Shown: one piece after another, positions 1-14,600 of the stretch
How the letters are laid out: the number at the start of each line of letters is the position of its first letter
Position numbering within the stretch: position 1 is the first letter of the stretch
Assembly: GCF_033118175.1 (NCBI RefSeq)
Contig: NC_083701.1
Coordinates: 11,613,501 to 11,677,500, forward strand
Reading direction: 5' to 3'
DNA: 64,000 nucleotides
Source of the DNA: Dama dama
Lineage: Eukaryota > Chordata > Mammalia > Artiodactyla > Cervidae
Program-made: the position numbers and the translations under genes
Notes under the pieces: generated by a model
What the model was told of the DNA's origin: nothing
Databases searched by the model: none
What the model saw: only the letters and a program-made list of their open reading frames with translations

Positions 1-72
1 TATGTTATATATCCTAAATGAGTACATGCAATTTAATAAGAAAACTAGTACTGTAAGATAGAAGCCGGATGT

Positions 73-165
73 TCAGTTGCTCAGTCGTGTCCCACTCTTT
101 GTGACCTCATGGACTGCAGCACGCCAGGCTTCCCTGTACATCACCATCTCCTGAGTTGGTGATAC
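73..165 (-). repeat. BovB 3' end fragment
   Basis: Short diverged match to the BovB 3' end in reverse (cagttgctcagtcgtgtc, then the catcaccatctcctgagtt segment). Confidence 0.6.
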
Positions 166-1591
166 CACTTGGGGGCTTATAAGCTAAATTTAGACCTGAG
201 ATATGATTTGTTTTGCTCACGTGGTTTTTTTAAAAATTCCTAATTAGTTGCCACGTTTTAAAATTGGTAGTTGTTGTGTTTTGTGTGTATATGTCTTAAG
301 TCTTTGGTTGCTTTGGAAAAATCAGTAGCTTAGGCAGCAGTTAATCAATTGATCTTTCCTCTCAGTTGGCGAAGCTGAGTGGCAAACCAGCTGTGTCCAT
401 TAGTTAAGGAGTGTGCTTTCTGGTTGCAGTGGGCCCCTACTGCATCCTGGTTTTTTATATCTGCTCTCTTTATGTCTTTAAGTAAACTGCTTGGCCATTT
501 GTGTCAACCTCTGCTTCAAAGTTGAAATTCTGTTTTTTTTTGTTTTTTTTTAATGTTCGTATTTTTTTAAAAGTACAAGAATCGCTATTTTTCCTTAGAT
601 GCAACACGCTGTCAAATGCAAAAACAAATAATAGTTGAGATAGAAGTGTTTTGTTTAAATTGTCCTTTTCTTACTAGAAGTAAGAATTATAAATTATTTT
701 CCTCAAGCATAGCAGTCAGTTCTTTCAGTCAAGTATCTTATGTAATCTGTAGCTTTGTAACCTCAGGGGGCCTAGGTGTTTTTCTCTTGGTTATCTTCAC
801 TACTACTTTAAATAAGTAGTTCTACTTAGTAGTAGTATCACTACTACTTTAAATAAGAGTTTTTTCTGTGTTGCTAGTTCCCAGCTGCTTTTGAAGTTAA
901 AATGCTTTCGATGCTGCATAGATCCTTCTCACATTCATATTGGTCTCTCAGCATTTGCCAATTAAAAAAAAAAAAGAATAATTATAAAATAGGTCAAACC
1001 GGGCAGGCTTACATGTTCATATTTTAACTACTGGAATTACATCAGGTGGGTGGTGTGTGTTTTGGCACAAGTGCTGTGTTCCGTCTCACCAGAGGTTGTA
1101 GTAACACAGGTAGTAGCATAAAGCTCTCGGGTTTTCATTCTGTCATGTGGAAGCCTTGAGCCTTCGTTGTATAGGCTAGGACTTCTGTAACAGTGTGAAC
1201 AAAGTACACATTTAAGAGCTGGTGGTTTACTCCTCGTCTCCTGGCTGGTAACGTGTTTCATGTTTCCAGTTTCCTTGCTGACAGGATGCATAGCCTTGCT
1301 TGCCTGTGATAGGAACTCAGTGTTGAACGAGTGAGCGAGTGATGGATTAATGAATACATGCATCTGATATATCAAATATTTAGGGGAAGCAATAATAATA
1401 GATTTTAGGCTTTCAAGGCCTAATAGCCTGTGTTTGAATTCTGGTGTTGGTGGTTATTAGCTGTGTGCTCTTGGCTCCATCATTTAAATTCTGTGAGCTT
1501 CAGTGTCCTACTTGGACCTCCAGTGAGTTGAGCCCTCTGCTTTAAGTGCACTTAACCTCTGTTGTCTCTTTTCCTCCTCGCTGTTGAGCCA

Positions 1592-2895
1592 GTTCAGTTC
1601 AGTTCAGTTGCTCAGTCGTGTCCGACTCTTTGCGACCCCATGAATCGCAGCATGCCAGGCTCCCTGTCCATCACCAGCTCCTGGAGTTTATTCAAACTCA
1701 TGTCCATCAAGTGGGTGATGCCACCCAGCCATCTTATCCTCTGTTGTCCCCTTCTCCTCCTGCACCCAATCCCTCCCAGCATCAGTGTCTTTTCCAATGA
1801 GTCAACTCTTCGCATGAGGTGGCCAAAGTATTGGAGTTTCAGCATCAGTCCTTCCAATGAACACCCAGGACTGATCTCCTTTAGGATGGACTAATTGGAT
1901 CTCCTTGCAGTCCAAGGGTCTCTCAAGAGTCTTCTCCAACACCACAGTTCAAAAGCATCAATTCTTCTGCACTCAGCTTTCTTTATAGTCCAACTCTCAC
2001 ATCCATACATGACCACTGGGAAAACCATAGTCTTGACTAGATGGACCTTTGTTGGCAAAGTAATGTCTCTGCTTTTTAATATGCTGTCTAGGTTGGTCAT
2101 AACTTTCCTTCCAAGGAGTAAGCATCTTTTAATTTCATGACTGCAGTCACCATCTGTGGTGATTTTGGAGCCCAGAAAAATAAAGTCTGACACTGCTTCC
2201 ACTGTTTCACCATCTATTTGCCATGAAGTGACGGGACCGGATGCCATGATCTTAGTTTTCTGAATGTTGAGCTTTAAGCCAGCTTTTTCACTCTCCTTTT
2301 TCACTTTGATCAAGAGGCTTTTTAGTTCCTCTCCACTTTCTGCCATAAGGGTGGTGTCATCTGCATATCTGAGGTTATTGATATTTCTCCCAGCAATCTT
2401 GATTCTAACTTGTGCTTCCTCCAGCCCAGCGTTTCTCATGATGTACTCTGTGTATAAGTTAAATAAGCAGGGTGACAACATACAGCCTTGGCGTACTCCT
2501 TTCCCAATTTGGAACCAGTCTATTGTTCCATGTCCAGTTTAACTGTTTCTTCCTGACCTGCATATAGGTTTCTCAAGAGGCAGGTCAGGTGGTCTGGTAT
2601 TCCCATCTCTTTCAGAATTTTCCACAGTTTGTTGTGATCCACAGAGTCAAAGGCTTTGGCATAGTCAATAATGCAGAAGAAGATGTTCTTCTGGAACTCT
2701 CTTGCTTTTTCGATGATCCAGCGGATGTTGGCAATTTGATCTCTGGTTCCTCTGCCTTTTCTAAAACCAGCTTGAACATCTGGAAGTTCTCGGTTCACAT
2801 ATTGCTAAAGCCTGGCTTGGAGAATTTTGAGCATTACTTTACTAGCGTGTGAGATGAGTGCAATTGTGCGGTAGTTTGAGCATTGCCTCTCTTTG
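1592..2895 (-). mobile_element. BovB (RTE) LINE, 5'-truncated, dead
   Basis: The plus strand begins with the reverse of the BovB tail (ttcagttcagttcagttgct). Minus-strand translation gives broken reverse transcriptase pieces: SNYRTIALISHASKVMLKIL, then KAFDSVDHNKLWKILKEMG, then the RYADDTTLMAE catalytic motif (YADD), in different frames. About 1.3 kb of a 3-kb element remains. It is non-autonomous and lies in a CYRIB intron. Confidence 0.92.
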
Positions 2896-3615
2896 GGCCA
2901 GAGATGAGGATGAACACCGCACACAGAACACGGAGCACCACACAAACTGTGAAGATGCTCGTGGTCCTTCAGAATTTCAAAGAGGAGGTCGCTTGGCTCG
3001 AGCACTGCGGATCAGCCATGGGGTGGACTCCAGGAGAGGGACCACTTGACTAATTCAGAAGATACTGAGCTTTGCCAACATGGTTTAACCTTGCTGACCT
3101 AAGAGACATCCTGTACTTGCTTGTTTCAATCAGAGGCCTTCCCAGTTGAGGCAGCTGTCTAAGGAAACGTTGTGTGTCCAGACAGTACACAAGCTGCTTT
3201 GTGTCTCCTTAGTCTTCGTCCTGTCCCAGGGGCTTAGAGCGGCCACCTCCAGGGATCGTAGTAGTGAGTGAGTCTGTCCTACATGGTGACTCCTCTTCAG
3301 TGGGCTTAATTCACCAAAACCTATTCACAAGGTTCTGAAGTGCCCACAGTAATGGTGGTCATCTCTCTTGGGTGTTTCAAATCCCCTGCAGCCCATATCC
3401 TTTGGGTTCTCTCCTGAGGATTCAGACTGGTCGATGGCTGGTGGTCGGTAAGAGAATATATGGCTCTGGTCTCTGAAGGAGCCTCCTTTCCTAGTCATGC
3501 CTTGTTCCCCCTTCTGGATCTATTTTGTGGCCTGATCTGTCATTGTTTCTCCACTCGATAAGCCATCCATACTCACACAGTCCGTTCTCCATGCTGCAGA
3601 TGAAGTGGAGTTTAA

Positions 3616-3867
3616 TTTTTTTATCATTTGTTAATTTTTGGCTGGGCCTTTGGTCCTGCTTGAGAGCTTTCTCTGGTTGCGGTGCCATGGGCTTCTCATT
3701 GCAGTGGCTTCTCTTGTGGAGCACAGGCTGTGTGTGCCCAGGCTCAAAGCCTGTGGTTTGCAGGCTTCGTTGCCTGCAGCATGTGGAATCTTCCTGGACC
3801 AGGGATTGAACTGGAGTTCCTTGCATTGGCAGGCAGGTTCTTAACCACTGGACCACTAGGGAAGTCC
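3616..3867 (-). mobile_element. CHR-type tRNA-derived SINE with 14-bp target duplication
   Basis: Ruminant/cetartiodactyl SINE in reverse, ending on the plus strand with cactagggaagtcc. It is flanked by perfect copies of gaagtggagtttaa at 3602-3615 and 3868-3881, which fix its borders. Confidence 0.8.
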
Positions 3868-5600
3868 GAAGTGGAGTTTAAATGCTAATCTGATGGTGTC
3901 ACCACCCTACTTAGTCTCTGTAGGGACACTAAGGTGACAAGGCCAGCGTGCTTCATGTGGCACACAGATAATGGGCATGTGGTTTTAGTCTCAGGCTCCT
4001 CTCCTTCTTGCCTCTGTTCCACCTGCGTTGCTGTCTTGCAGTTTGTCTCCTTGGTCTTGTACCTCTCAGTTCAGGATTGGGCTCCCTGCCCTGTCTATTT
4101 GCAGACTCTTGCTCATTCTTAGCGCACAGTCCAATCTCGGTCCAGGTGTCATGTATTCAGGCAGGTCTTTCCCTGAGTCTGCAACTGGGTGAAGCTCCAT
4201 TTGTATACCTTTCCATGGTACCATACCCTTCTAAGTACATATCCCAGCTGTAGTAATTTGTCTGTCTTCTCTCTGTGTGATTAGTCTCTGAGTGAGCAGA
4301 GGGTGTGTCCGTCTTCATCTGTTTACCCACTGCCTGACACGTATGAGACCATCAATACGTTTTTTTAACTTCCTATTAAAAAAGGATGATAACTGTCATT
4401 TGAAGTTACTGTGTGGATTACAAATAGTGTCTAGCTCAGTACCTGGCACATAATAGACGCATAAAGAGTACTTACTCTTGGTACTAATCAGTAATTTAAT
4501 CTTTTATAAGGTTATGGAAGGCTAGTTAGACTGTCATTTTATATGAGAAACAGCTTATTATGGTGGAAATAATGGGGCTGTGAAGTCAGAAGCACTTGGC
4601 ATTTATGAAATATACCCTTGGGGGTCTGACCTCTTTGAAACTCAGTTTATCCATCTGTAATGCCCATGTCATAGTTGACAGTGAAAGTTAAATGACAGAC
4701 TAGGTTAAGTGCACAAGTATGGGTGTTAGTTCATAATCCAGTCTCATAAATAAATGGTAAAAGTTGCTAATTTTTTCAGCTTTTTAAAAGCTGATGATAT
4801 GACATAAATTTGTTTTCCTTAATAAATATCTTTATTAATCTAGCATATTTTCATAAATAGCAGACCACCATCTAACTTTATAAACTTTGTTTTCTCTAAA
4901 TAGAATCTAGGCTTCTTGTATGATTGTGTAGTATCTAAGAGTATTAGTTTGATTTCTGGGATTTCTTTGAAGCGAAATCAGTATTTCTGTTTTTTTTTTT
5001 TAGTATTTCCATTTTTAAACACAATATTAGTCTGGCATTCCAAAAGTAGCAGTTGTTTCAAGGGACAATTTTATTTGTGTAATGAATTAGAATATTTATA
5101 TTATGGCCCTGAGATAGCAAGCTGTGCAACACTTAGGAAGCTAATTATTAAACCACATATTTGGTTTCTTTTCATAGCTGAAAGAACATAGTTTGTGTTT
5201 ATAAATGAACAGCACAAAGTATGTGAAGTCGGTAATTTGTTCATACCCACATGTAGATATGACTGACCATGGTTTCACCAAAAAAGACATAGTCACAGTT
5301 ACCATTTCATAAAAATCAATGCTGTGTAGAATATGAAGATAATGTTGTAAGATTTGTCCTTTGATCCTGATATTTCATTCAGATTCAGATTCTTCATGAT
5401 TCTGAATTTGGGTTTACAGAAATCGAGTTAGTCACTTCAGGGTTTCTATTCTAGTCAACAGTACTCAGTTTGAGTGTATGTTTAGATAATCTAGCTTTTA
5501 AAGAAAACTTATTTTTATGGAAATTGAAATCAAAACATTTTTAAAATGCTCACTTTTTAATAAATAGATACAAACAACATCTTAACGTTTTGTTCTTTAG

Positions 5601-8600
5601 AAGCAGCGTTAAGAGGTCTTCTGGGAGCCTTGACAAGTACCCCGTATTCTCCCACCCAGCATCTAGAGCGAGAGCAGGCTCTTGCTAAACAGTTCGCAGA
5701 AATTCTTCATTTTACACTCCGGTTTGATGAACTCAAGGTAGGATTGTCCTGCTGGTCCTCCTTGTTATGAAAATCATGTGTCTTTTAATGAGTACTAGGA
5801 GGAAATGCCTGGAGCCCTTGTTAAAATGTGGTGGAATGATGTCTGCTCTTCCTCAGCAAAAATGGAAAGCTGGATTTAAAAATTATGCAGGCTTTTTGGT
5901 GTAGCATAGCAAACAGCAAATTACTCAGTATTCAGTTTTCATTTAACTTCATTTTAAAAAGCATCTCTGAAACAACAATATTGACATCTTCTAATATTTT
6001 TTCTTTTCTGCTCATCCCCAGTTTTTTTTTTTCCAGCATTCTTCTATTAATATATAAAAATGTTGATTTTTCTTTCTCTCTCCTACCCCTCTCCTTCTTT
6101 ACCTTCTTCCCTTCTTCTGTCTTCTTTCTCACACCCTCGCCTTCCCCCCATCTACTTATAAACATCTTTTTTGCTAGAAGGAGTGCATTTAAAGAAAGAA
6201 GCATTAAATTCCATATCAGGAGACATTAATTCCACTCTAGGCTCTATCATAGTAACTAATGATGAGGCGGGTCCTCTGACTTTCCAGCACCTCACGTACC
6301 TTGTTTAGAAAATGGAAGAGCTGGATTCCTAATTCCAGCATTTTATAAACATTGTATCATAGACAGCTATTCTCCTTTATTCATACTTTGAACACAAATG
6401 GTTTGTTTATAAAATTTTAGTCTGTTTGATGACTGCCCTGTATATTAATTGTAATAACCCACAATAAGTGGCTACACATTCCTTTTTGTTTTTGTCTGTT
6501 TGGTAATACCATTTTTGGTGAGCAGCCTTTTCATATGTTACCTGAAATTAATGAGAAGAAAGAAGGACAGTGTACTGACTGTGACTGAAAACCAGTGTGC
6601 ACAGTCTTCTGTGTTCATCATGAGACAGTTAGCAAATCAGTGTAGTAAGCACAGTGTTACATAATTTAAGTGCAGATTGTCATCTTGGATGATAACGGTT
6701 TTAGTTCTTAAAGTGGTATTACAAATTTGAGAATGTAAATTAACTAATTATAATTCTAGTAGATACTTCATTTAATTTTTATGCTACCCTTTAGTAAATA
6801 ACTTTTTATTTCATAAATGTTTTCTTTAGATGACAAATCCTGCCATACAGAATGACTTCAGCTATTACAGAAGAACATTGAGTCGCATGAGGATTAATAA
6901 TGTTCCAGTAAGTTAAAGTTTGAATTATGGTGTGATAATAATAATTCATATCTCGATTTGTTCAGTTTACTCTTTTATTCATTTATTAACTCATTCATTC
7001 AGATAAAGCTAAAGATAGTAGTAAAGTTAATAATTATGGTCATCCACAGCTGTGGGAAGAAAGAGCAAAATGTAACAAACCACATGGGATTTACCACTTG
7101 GTTCTTTGTTCCACAGCTACTTCAGTAAACTGCTTTTTGTCTGTATAACATTGATACAGAATTTCTCCTTGTTTTCTCGTTTTAACTGCAGAAAAGTTTC
7201 GTGAATTAGTGGTTATGAGTTATTTATCCCCGTGTTCTTAGATTGGAAGACTCTTGGGGAGAGGCTGACCCGGGATAGGAACAGCACTAACCCTGGCAGG
7301 AAGGGGAGCGGGGTCTTGGACCTCAAGCACATCTGTGTCTGACACCGCCGTGTGAGAAGATGGCTCTGAGCCTGTTGCTCGGCTAGCGTAGCATCTCTTC
7401 TGGCTTGTTAGCCTCTTGACGTCTCATTTTAAGCTGTTTAATACTCTTTTTCTCGTAGACATCAAATGCCACCTTAAGTGTGAGAAAAATACTATCTTTT
7501 TCTCTAGGTATTTTTAGGACCTATAGTGTGCTAATCTGTATGAAAAACAGAAAATTTCTAGGGTCATCCCTGGCCTCAAGTAGATAGTTTAGTGAAAAAA
7601 TACTGTGTAAGTTTGTAAGGAGTGTCAAGTGGTATAAAAGGTAAAAAAAAGCCAAAGGATCATCAGAGACCAACACAATACTGTAGAGCAGTTGTCCTCC
7701 AGTTAAAAAACAAAACCAAAGGAGGCCATTGAGTAAGGATTTTATGAAGTCATCGCTCTTAAGACAGGCCTGGATCAGAAAGATTTCTTTTAATGAAGCG
7801 TCTGTTAGATGTATTAGTTTGGTTTTGCATAAGCCAGTTTATTCTGTGAGGCTGACCTTATTGTCTGTCTTTTTCATACTCACTATGTAAAGTAAAACGA
7901 CCCAGTTTTCTGTTGTAGCCATCCTGCCATCATTCAAGACCAGAGGCACTGAGATCATCTTTGTAGTGCCCTTTGCTCTCAGTAATTAATTATAGGTCAG
8001 TTCAGTCGCTGTCAAGTGCCATTTTTCTCAGGTTTCTTCACTGCCCCGCTTCCCATCTCTTAGTACTTCTGTCCAAGTTAAGAGCCTAATTCCCACTGTT
8101 TTTGGCAACTGTTCTGTAGCTGCAGAACTTATTTTCTGGCATACTGTCTCTTTCTTTTTGGTACAGTCTGCCGTCAATAGTTAACTTTATTTTGAAGATT
8201 GGCTAAATTGTTACTCCTTTCTTCTAATGCTAAGTGGCTTCCCATTACCTACAGAAGAAAAATATGACCTGAAGCTAAGATTTAGTCTGACCCCAGCTTT
8301 CCCTTCCAGCTTTCTTTCACTGGTTGCTGTCCCTTACTACAACTGACCTATTTGAATTTACACTCTGCCAAGTCATTTGAAAGCATGTTCTGCCCCCTGA
8401 CTGGTTGAAATGTCCCGTGTACCTGCTCATCAACATCTGCCAAAGCCTAGCCCTTCCATGCATCTGTTTAGTTCCTTCCAGTCCTGGTCCTCCCCTCATC
8501 CCCCACTTCATTCCTCGTCTCTTAGCATGTTACTAAGATAAGCTATGTGGATACTCGCTTGCTCCTAATAGCGTGTGATGTCATAGTCATCTTTCTGTCC

Positions 8601-11600
8601 TCTGTGGCATTGAGATGGTCTCTTGTATACAGCAGGCAGCCCATTCAAGTTTCATTTCATGGTTTAATATCATTTAAAATATTTTTTAAAAAGTTAAACT
8701 TTAAAAAAATTTCTTTATATTTTAATCTTTTTCTTGTTAAAGGTAATGTAAGTGTTGTGTACATTTGAGGCTCTAAAATGTAAGCATATTTATTATTAAT
8801 AGATTAAGAAGCATTAGCTAGGCACCTTGCCTAGATCCTTTTATAATATTATTTTAATAACTTAGGAGCTGATATTAAGTGCCCTTATTTTCCTCACAGG
8901 CAGAAGGAGAAAATGAAGTAAATAATGAATTGGCAAATCGAATGTCTTTGTTTTATGCTGAGGCAACCCCAATGCTGAAAACCTTAAGTGATGCTACAAC
9001 GAAGTTTGTATCAGAGGTAGGCATTGCCTAGGAAGTTACTCTTTGTGTCATTCCTCTTCAGCCTGTGTCCAGATAGGATGGGCTCAGTGAGTCCGCCTCA
9101 GGTCCTCTAAGCTGATAGAGGCAGCTTGTGCGCTGCGTCTGGTCCTGTCGCCCGAGACCCACGTGTACACGCCTGCCTCCTATCGGCAGTCGCCCTTAGG
9201 ATGGATAGGCGACACCTCCATGGTCTGCTGACCACAGTGAGGTCTTGACACTGTACAAGCAGATGACTTAAGGGGTTTCATCCCCAGTTCCTTTCTTTAT
9301 CTCATCCCTACGTCCACTCCCTCAGACAAGGCAGTGTTATTGGTTCTCCTTATTAAAGTGTACCCTGAGTCTGAGAACTGGACCCTTTACTACCTCAAGC
9401 TGCCTCTCTGGAGCACCCCACCTCTTCTTGCTTGGATTTCTGCATTCATGCTCTGACCCACTGTGGGCCTGTCTCCTGAGTGTAGCCAAGTAGTCTTAAG
9501 ACCCAGACCACATTCCCTTCGTTCTTGGCGTAAAGGTTTCCAGTTTGGGAAGTTAAAGAGGGAGGGGGTCGCATGTATACCTATGGCTGACTCACGTTAA
9601 TATATGACAGAGGCCAAAAATATTGTGAAGCAGAATATTGTGAAGCAGTTTTCCTTCAATTAAAAATAAATAAGTTTTGATGGGGGGAAAGGTCTCCAAG
9701 CGACTTCCCAGGGCCCTTAGGATCAAATCCACGTGTCGTGTGTCTCTTGGGGCCTCGTCTGCATGTTGTGGCTATTCCCGCCCAGCTCTCAAATGTAAGG
9801 ACTTCTTGAGAGATGGGAGGATCTCAGCTGTCTTGCTCCTAGCTGTGTCCTCAGAGCTTAGAACAGTACCTGGAATCTAGTGCATTTCTTTTTCTAGTGC
9901 ATTTTTTAAAACAAAATTTAGAGGAGGAGTCAGATTTTAAAGTTGATAATTTTTCATGTTATGCTAGGTTTTAAATTTTTCTTAAGTAATAGCTCTTCAT
10001 CACTCTTTTGTTCTCTGTACACTTTTGCAGAATAAAAATTTACCAATAGAAAATACCACAGATTGTCTAAGCACCATGGCTAGTGTGTGCAGAGTCATGC
10101 TTGAAACACCGTGAGTATTTGCTGATGTTTTTCACTTGAACAGTCCTGTTGAAATGATTGACAAAGTTATGAATATGTCATATTTGGGAGGTGGAATTAA
10201 ATATATCCCAAGTATATAATAAAATTAAAGTAATTACACAGCTTAATGTAGGTTCTGGTTAAATGTATAAAGTACATTTGGTTTTCAGGTTCATCAGACC
10301 ATCAGATGCTTCAGAATAGGGTTTCTGCGTGCTTTTGAGGGGATAGGGGAAGAACTTTAAAGCTCATCTGGTTATGCCTCTTAGATATTCTCTTTCCTTT
10401 TCAAAGAGCACTTTGCCTTTTTGCTAGAGGGCTAGAAATACTCTTAAACGCTATCCCTTCCTCTCAACATTAGTTATTAGTTCTCAGTCTTCTTTTTTCT
10501 CCCCGACATTAACCTAAATTCTTTCTGGGTTTCTCCTCTCTGTCAAACCATTTGTAACATATACCACAATGTTTTCTGTCTGGATTTTCGTGTCAGCAGG
10601 CAGAAAGAATTTTTCCTATATTCCTGAATAGTATGATTTTATTATATAACTTTAGTTTTGTGGAGCTTTTTTTTCCCAAAACAATATTGTATGCTCATCT
10701 TATTGGGAAACCTTTTGAAGTAAGAGAGAAACTGCTTATCATCATAACGTCGTCATTCTCATCTAGGGGAGCAGGGTCCTGGGGAGTGAAGGGACTTGTG
10801 CACCGTGACTGACCTCAAACACCTGCTTGGGTGTCTCCATTGTGGTCTGGACTCTTTCTGCTATGCCATTGCCTTCCTTGTAGACTAAAAGTGCTATTTC
10901 CTTTTTCCCATTTGAGAGAAGACTATGATTGAATTTTAGAATATTAAAATCCTGCAATACAGTAATATGTTTAGATCAAGTTAGCATCTATAAATGCCAA
11001 TACTTTCTCTATTAAGCTAGTGGCTTTTCTCATCACACTGATGATGACAGCCTTTCAAAGCACCCCTCCCCAAACTTTTACTTTGGGGCTACTTTTAATC
11101 TCTCTAAAATTGTCTGATCTCCGCTGAGCAGAAGGGGCGAGATACCAACATGCATATAGAGACCAGAATGTGGAAGTGATAACTGTTCCGCCCCCTCATT
11201 TCTCTGGGAATCTCGTTGCAGAGAAGGTGAGGGTATAGTCTTAGCATCCCTTTTATATATCAGCAGGATAGAACTTTGAGCATCAGCCAGCTCATGAGTC
11301 TGTGATGGGCCTCATCCACTTTTATGTTTCCTACCCTCCAGGGAATACAGAAGCAGATTTACAAATGAAGAGACAGTGTCATTCTGCTTGCGGGTAATGG
11401 TGGGCGTCATAATACTCTATGACCACGTGCATCCAGTGGGAGCATTTGCCAAAACTTCAAAAATTGATGTAAGTTATATTTGTTTTTTATGTAATTCCCA
11501 GTAATTTCAAACATAAGTGGAAACCATAGACTTTTATTTAAGGAGCTGGCCAGCTACACTCTGTCTCAGAATTTAGTATTATAGTTTGTGATAATGGTAG

Positions 11601-14600
11601 GTTTTGGTTTTCTCTCCTCTCATGTTATTTCTTATAACCCAGATACAGGTGGAGTAGAATGAGGGAAGGTAACGGCAGTTTTAGAGTGTCTCCTTGTGGG
11701 GAAGCCTCATTCATCAAGTGGCACCTCCACATACTTGGCAGTATGTGTGAGTAAATAATGAAACATAAAAAAAATCTTTTTATTGTATCCTTTCATTCCT
11801 TTGACCGAAGGCCATTTTTAAACAAAAGCTTTACTTTCAAGTATGTATTAAAAGCCAGTAGAGGTGCCCCAGTGAAGAAAGCTGAAGACTATATACTGTC
11901 CCTTCTCCTCCCAGTCATCATAATTTGTGGTTGTAGCCTGAGTTTTTCTACTTTGTAATTTCTCGCCTCACTCTCATATCTGGTTCATAAGAATTTTAAC
12001 CAGTATTTACTGAGAATTGTCTTCCAGTTACCCTTTGACAGACTCTTGGCATTTCGTGTATAGAGGACTGATGATTAGTCAGTCTTCTTATCTTCATCTA
12101 TCCTATGTAAAGAGAAATAAATCAACATTTTTTGAACCATTACTGTGTCCTAGGAATTTTAACATTTGTTCTCTCATTTAACTTTGAAAATACTCTTAGG
12201 ATGTAGGTGTTATTTCCCCTGTGTTAATAGAGAAATAAAGTTTAGGGAGATTTCTTAATGTAACTGCTAGTGAACGGTACCTGGATTTTGAACCCTCGTC
12301 TCCATGGCTTCCAAAGCCTGTGGTGTTTCTGCTATGCTCTGCTTTCTCACAGTAATCAGGCTCATCTTCCTTGCGGATCATTTTCATCAAGTTGTTCCCT
12401 TTCTGTGAAGCCTGTGACAAGTCTCTGCTGCCATCCCCATCAGTTCCCCATGAGTCCTCCTGGCTTTTGAGGCCTTCTGTGAACTGCCCTGTGCGATTCA
12501 CCTTAGCCCTCTGCATGTGATGAGCTTCCTTACTTTTTTTATTGGGTTCATCTACCTGGAAGGTGCTTCTTTTTCTTACCAGTGTGTCCGTTCTGTCCTT
12601 TAAAAGGCTTCTCAGCAGCTTTTCCAGAAAGTCCTGCATTAGTAAACCCTTCGTTTTCTCGTTAGTGTGTTTGGCACTTCAGTTCATCTGATTTGGTTTC
12701 CAGAAAGTTTTGCCTGATTGACAAATTGAAAATAACACTTGGGTAGATTTTTCCCCCCTATTCTAAGAATAATTGTTTTGACATTTCTAGTGTGTTATTT
12801 CTCATGAGTGCCATAGTTACGGAGCTGGTTTAACTGTTATTAATTGTTTTGAGAATGACTGTTTTGAGAAATATTAACAGTATTAACTGTTTTGAGAATG
12901 AATGTTTGATGAAAAATCAGTGTTTCATGTTTTCTGTTTTGTTTTCTACTTAGATGAAAGGCTGTATCAAGGTTCTTAAGGACCAACCTCCGAACAGTGT
13001 AGAAGGTCTTCTCAATGCTCTCAGGTGAGTACGCGCACAGGTACACGTGGATAGGATGAACATGTTAAGATGTTTCAGTGTGTGAATAACACATAAATGT
13101 TAGAAATGTGAAGATCTCATGTTGCTTATTGGTAGTCTTGCTTTCAAATATTGGTCACAGTATTTTTTATAATGAAGAATGTATGTGTGTATGTGTCCCA
13201 CTGAAAATAGAAGTTTCATTTCTTTGCCGTGGAGTGTGACTTTCACTTTTCTGCCCACCTCAAAGGAAGGACTGCTTATTTGTTGTTTTAATAAAAGCAA
13301 TTGTATAAAACTCAGAAAACAGGGAAATTTTAAGAAGAAAATATGGAACCCTCACTATTTTGAAATAAACCGCTATTAACATTTTGGTATATACCCTTCC
13401 AGTTTTTTTTTTTTTTTTTTAAAACATTTTGATGCATATCCTTCCAGTTTCTTCTTAAAATACTTGTATATAGTCATAGCTTTATATAAAAGTTTTTACA
13501 AAATAATATTATACAAACTTTTATAGCTGAACTTTTCCCTTAGTATAGTATAATTATATTTCTGTGTTTATACTACAGATCTTTATTACTTTTGTGCATT
13601 TTTTATAATGAAAATAAAGCAGTCATTAGTTGATGTCTGTCTTCTCAGTTTAGACTTACTTGAGTTAGTTACTAAAGCTCCTTCGAATCCTGGACTATTT
13701 TTAAGTGAAAATCTCAACCCATTATAGAGTCTTGACTACAGAGATTTAATTGGTAGTTATCATTTCCCTAATGTAAAAGATGATTTGCTTGTTACTTGAT
13801 TGTTTTGTGTTTTGAACACAAAAACTGTGTGAACGCAGATATTTATTCAGTGACGTTTTGAAGTCATAGGCCATTGTAGTGCATTGTAATTCATAGAATA
13901 AACTGATTTCCAATATAGTATCACCTTCTTCACATGTTTCATGAGCAAAACAGATAGTTTATTCTTTTTGGACACTTAGTCACATCTGGTGCATCATTAA
14001 GCAGAATCTAGGCTGTGTCATTTCAGCTGCGTGGAACCGTGAAATTATTTTATTAAGATGATGAAAAGTATTCTATAAGCAGTGACTGTCTACATAAAGA
14101 TGGTCTATTCTGGGGGTGGGGGTTTGAAGAAGGCTCAAAAGGGAGGGGAGATATATATATATATGTATAATTAACAACTGATTCTCGTTGTTTGGAAGAA
14201 ACCAGCACAATGTAGTAAAACAGTTATCCTTCAATTAAAATAAAAAGAAGATGTATTCTAAGTGAAAACCAGAATGATTAAGGAACATAAAATAACAACC
14301 AAAAAAAAATCCTTATGTCAAACTGTTTCAACCATAAGCCTATCAAAAACCTTAAGTTCTTTGAATTTTTTACTCTGGAGACTTCTCACTGATTGTATCA
14401 ATATTTACGGTATTGTAATTCTTGCTGCTTGATCCCTTTCCGAGGATTCCCCATGTCGCAGTCAGCCTGAGCTGTCTCCCAAGCCCTTTCCTTTCTGATT
14501 GGCTAGGCTCTTCCAAAAATAACAGAGGTCTAGGAAGTTTTAGTGTAACATTTATTTACCCTGAAGAGACTGTGCTTCCAACAGTAATTTAAAACACAGA

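Larger units (their letters stand above)
1..5600 (+). other. CYRIB intron (partial) with repeats
   Basis: No CYRIB exon is visible before 5601; the exon coding the residues just before EAALRG is not here, so this is intronic. It holds a BovB tail fragment at 73-165, a long BovB at 1592-2895 and a CHR-type SINE at 3616-3867. The rest is AT-rich with nothing recognisable. Confidence 0.75.

Noticed and set aside
1037..1375. 112-residue minus-strand open frame
   Set aside because: Inside a CYRIB intron, no similarity or splice context recognised.
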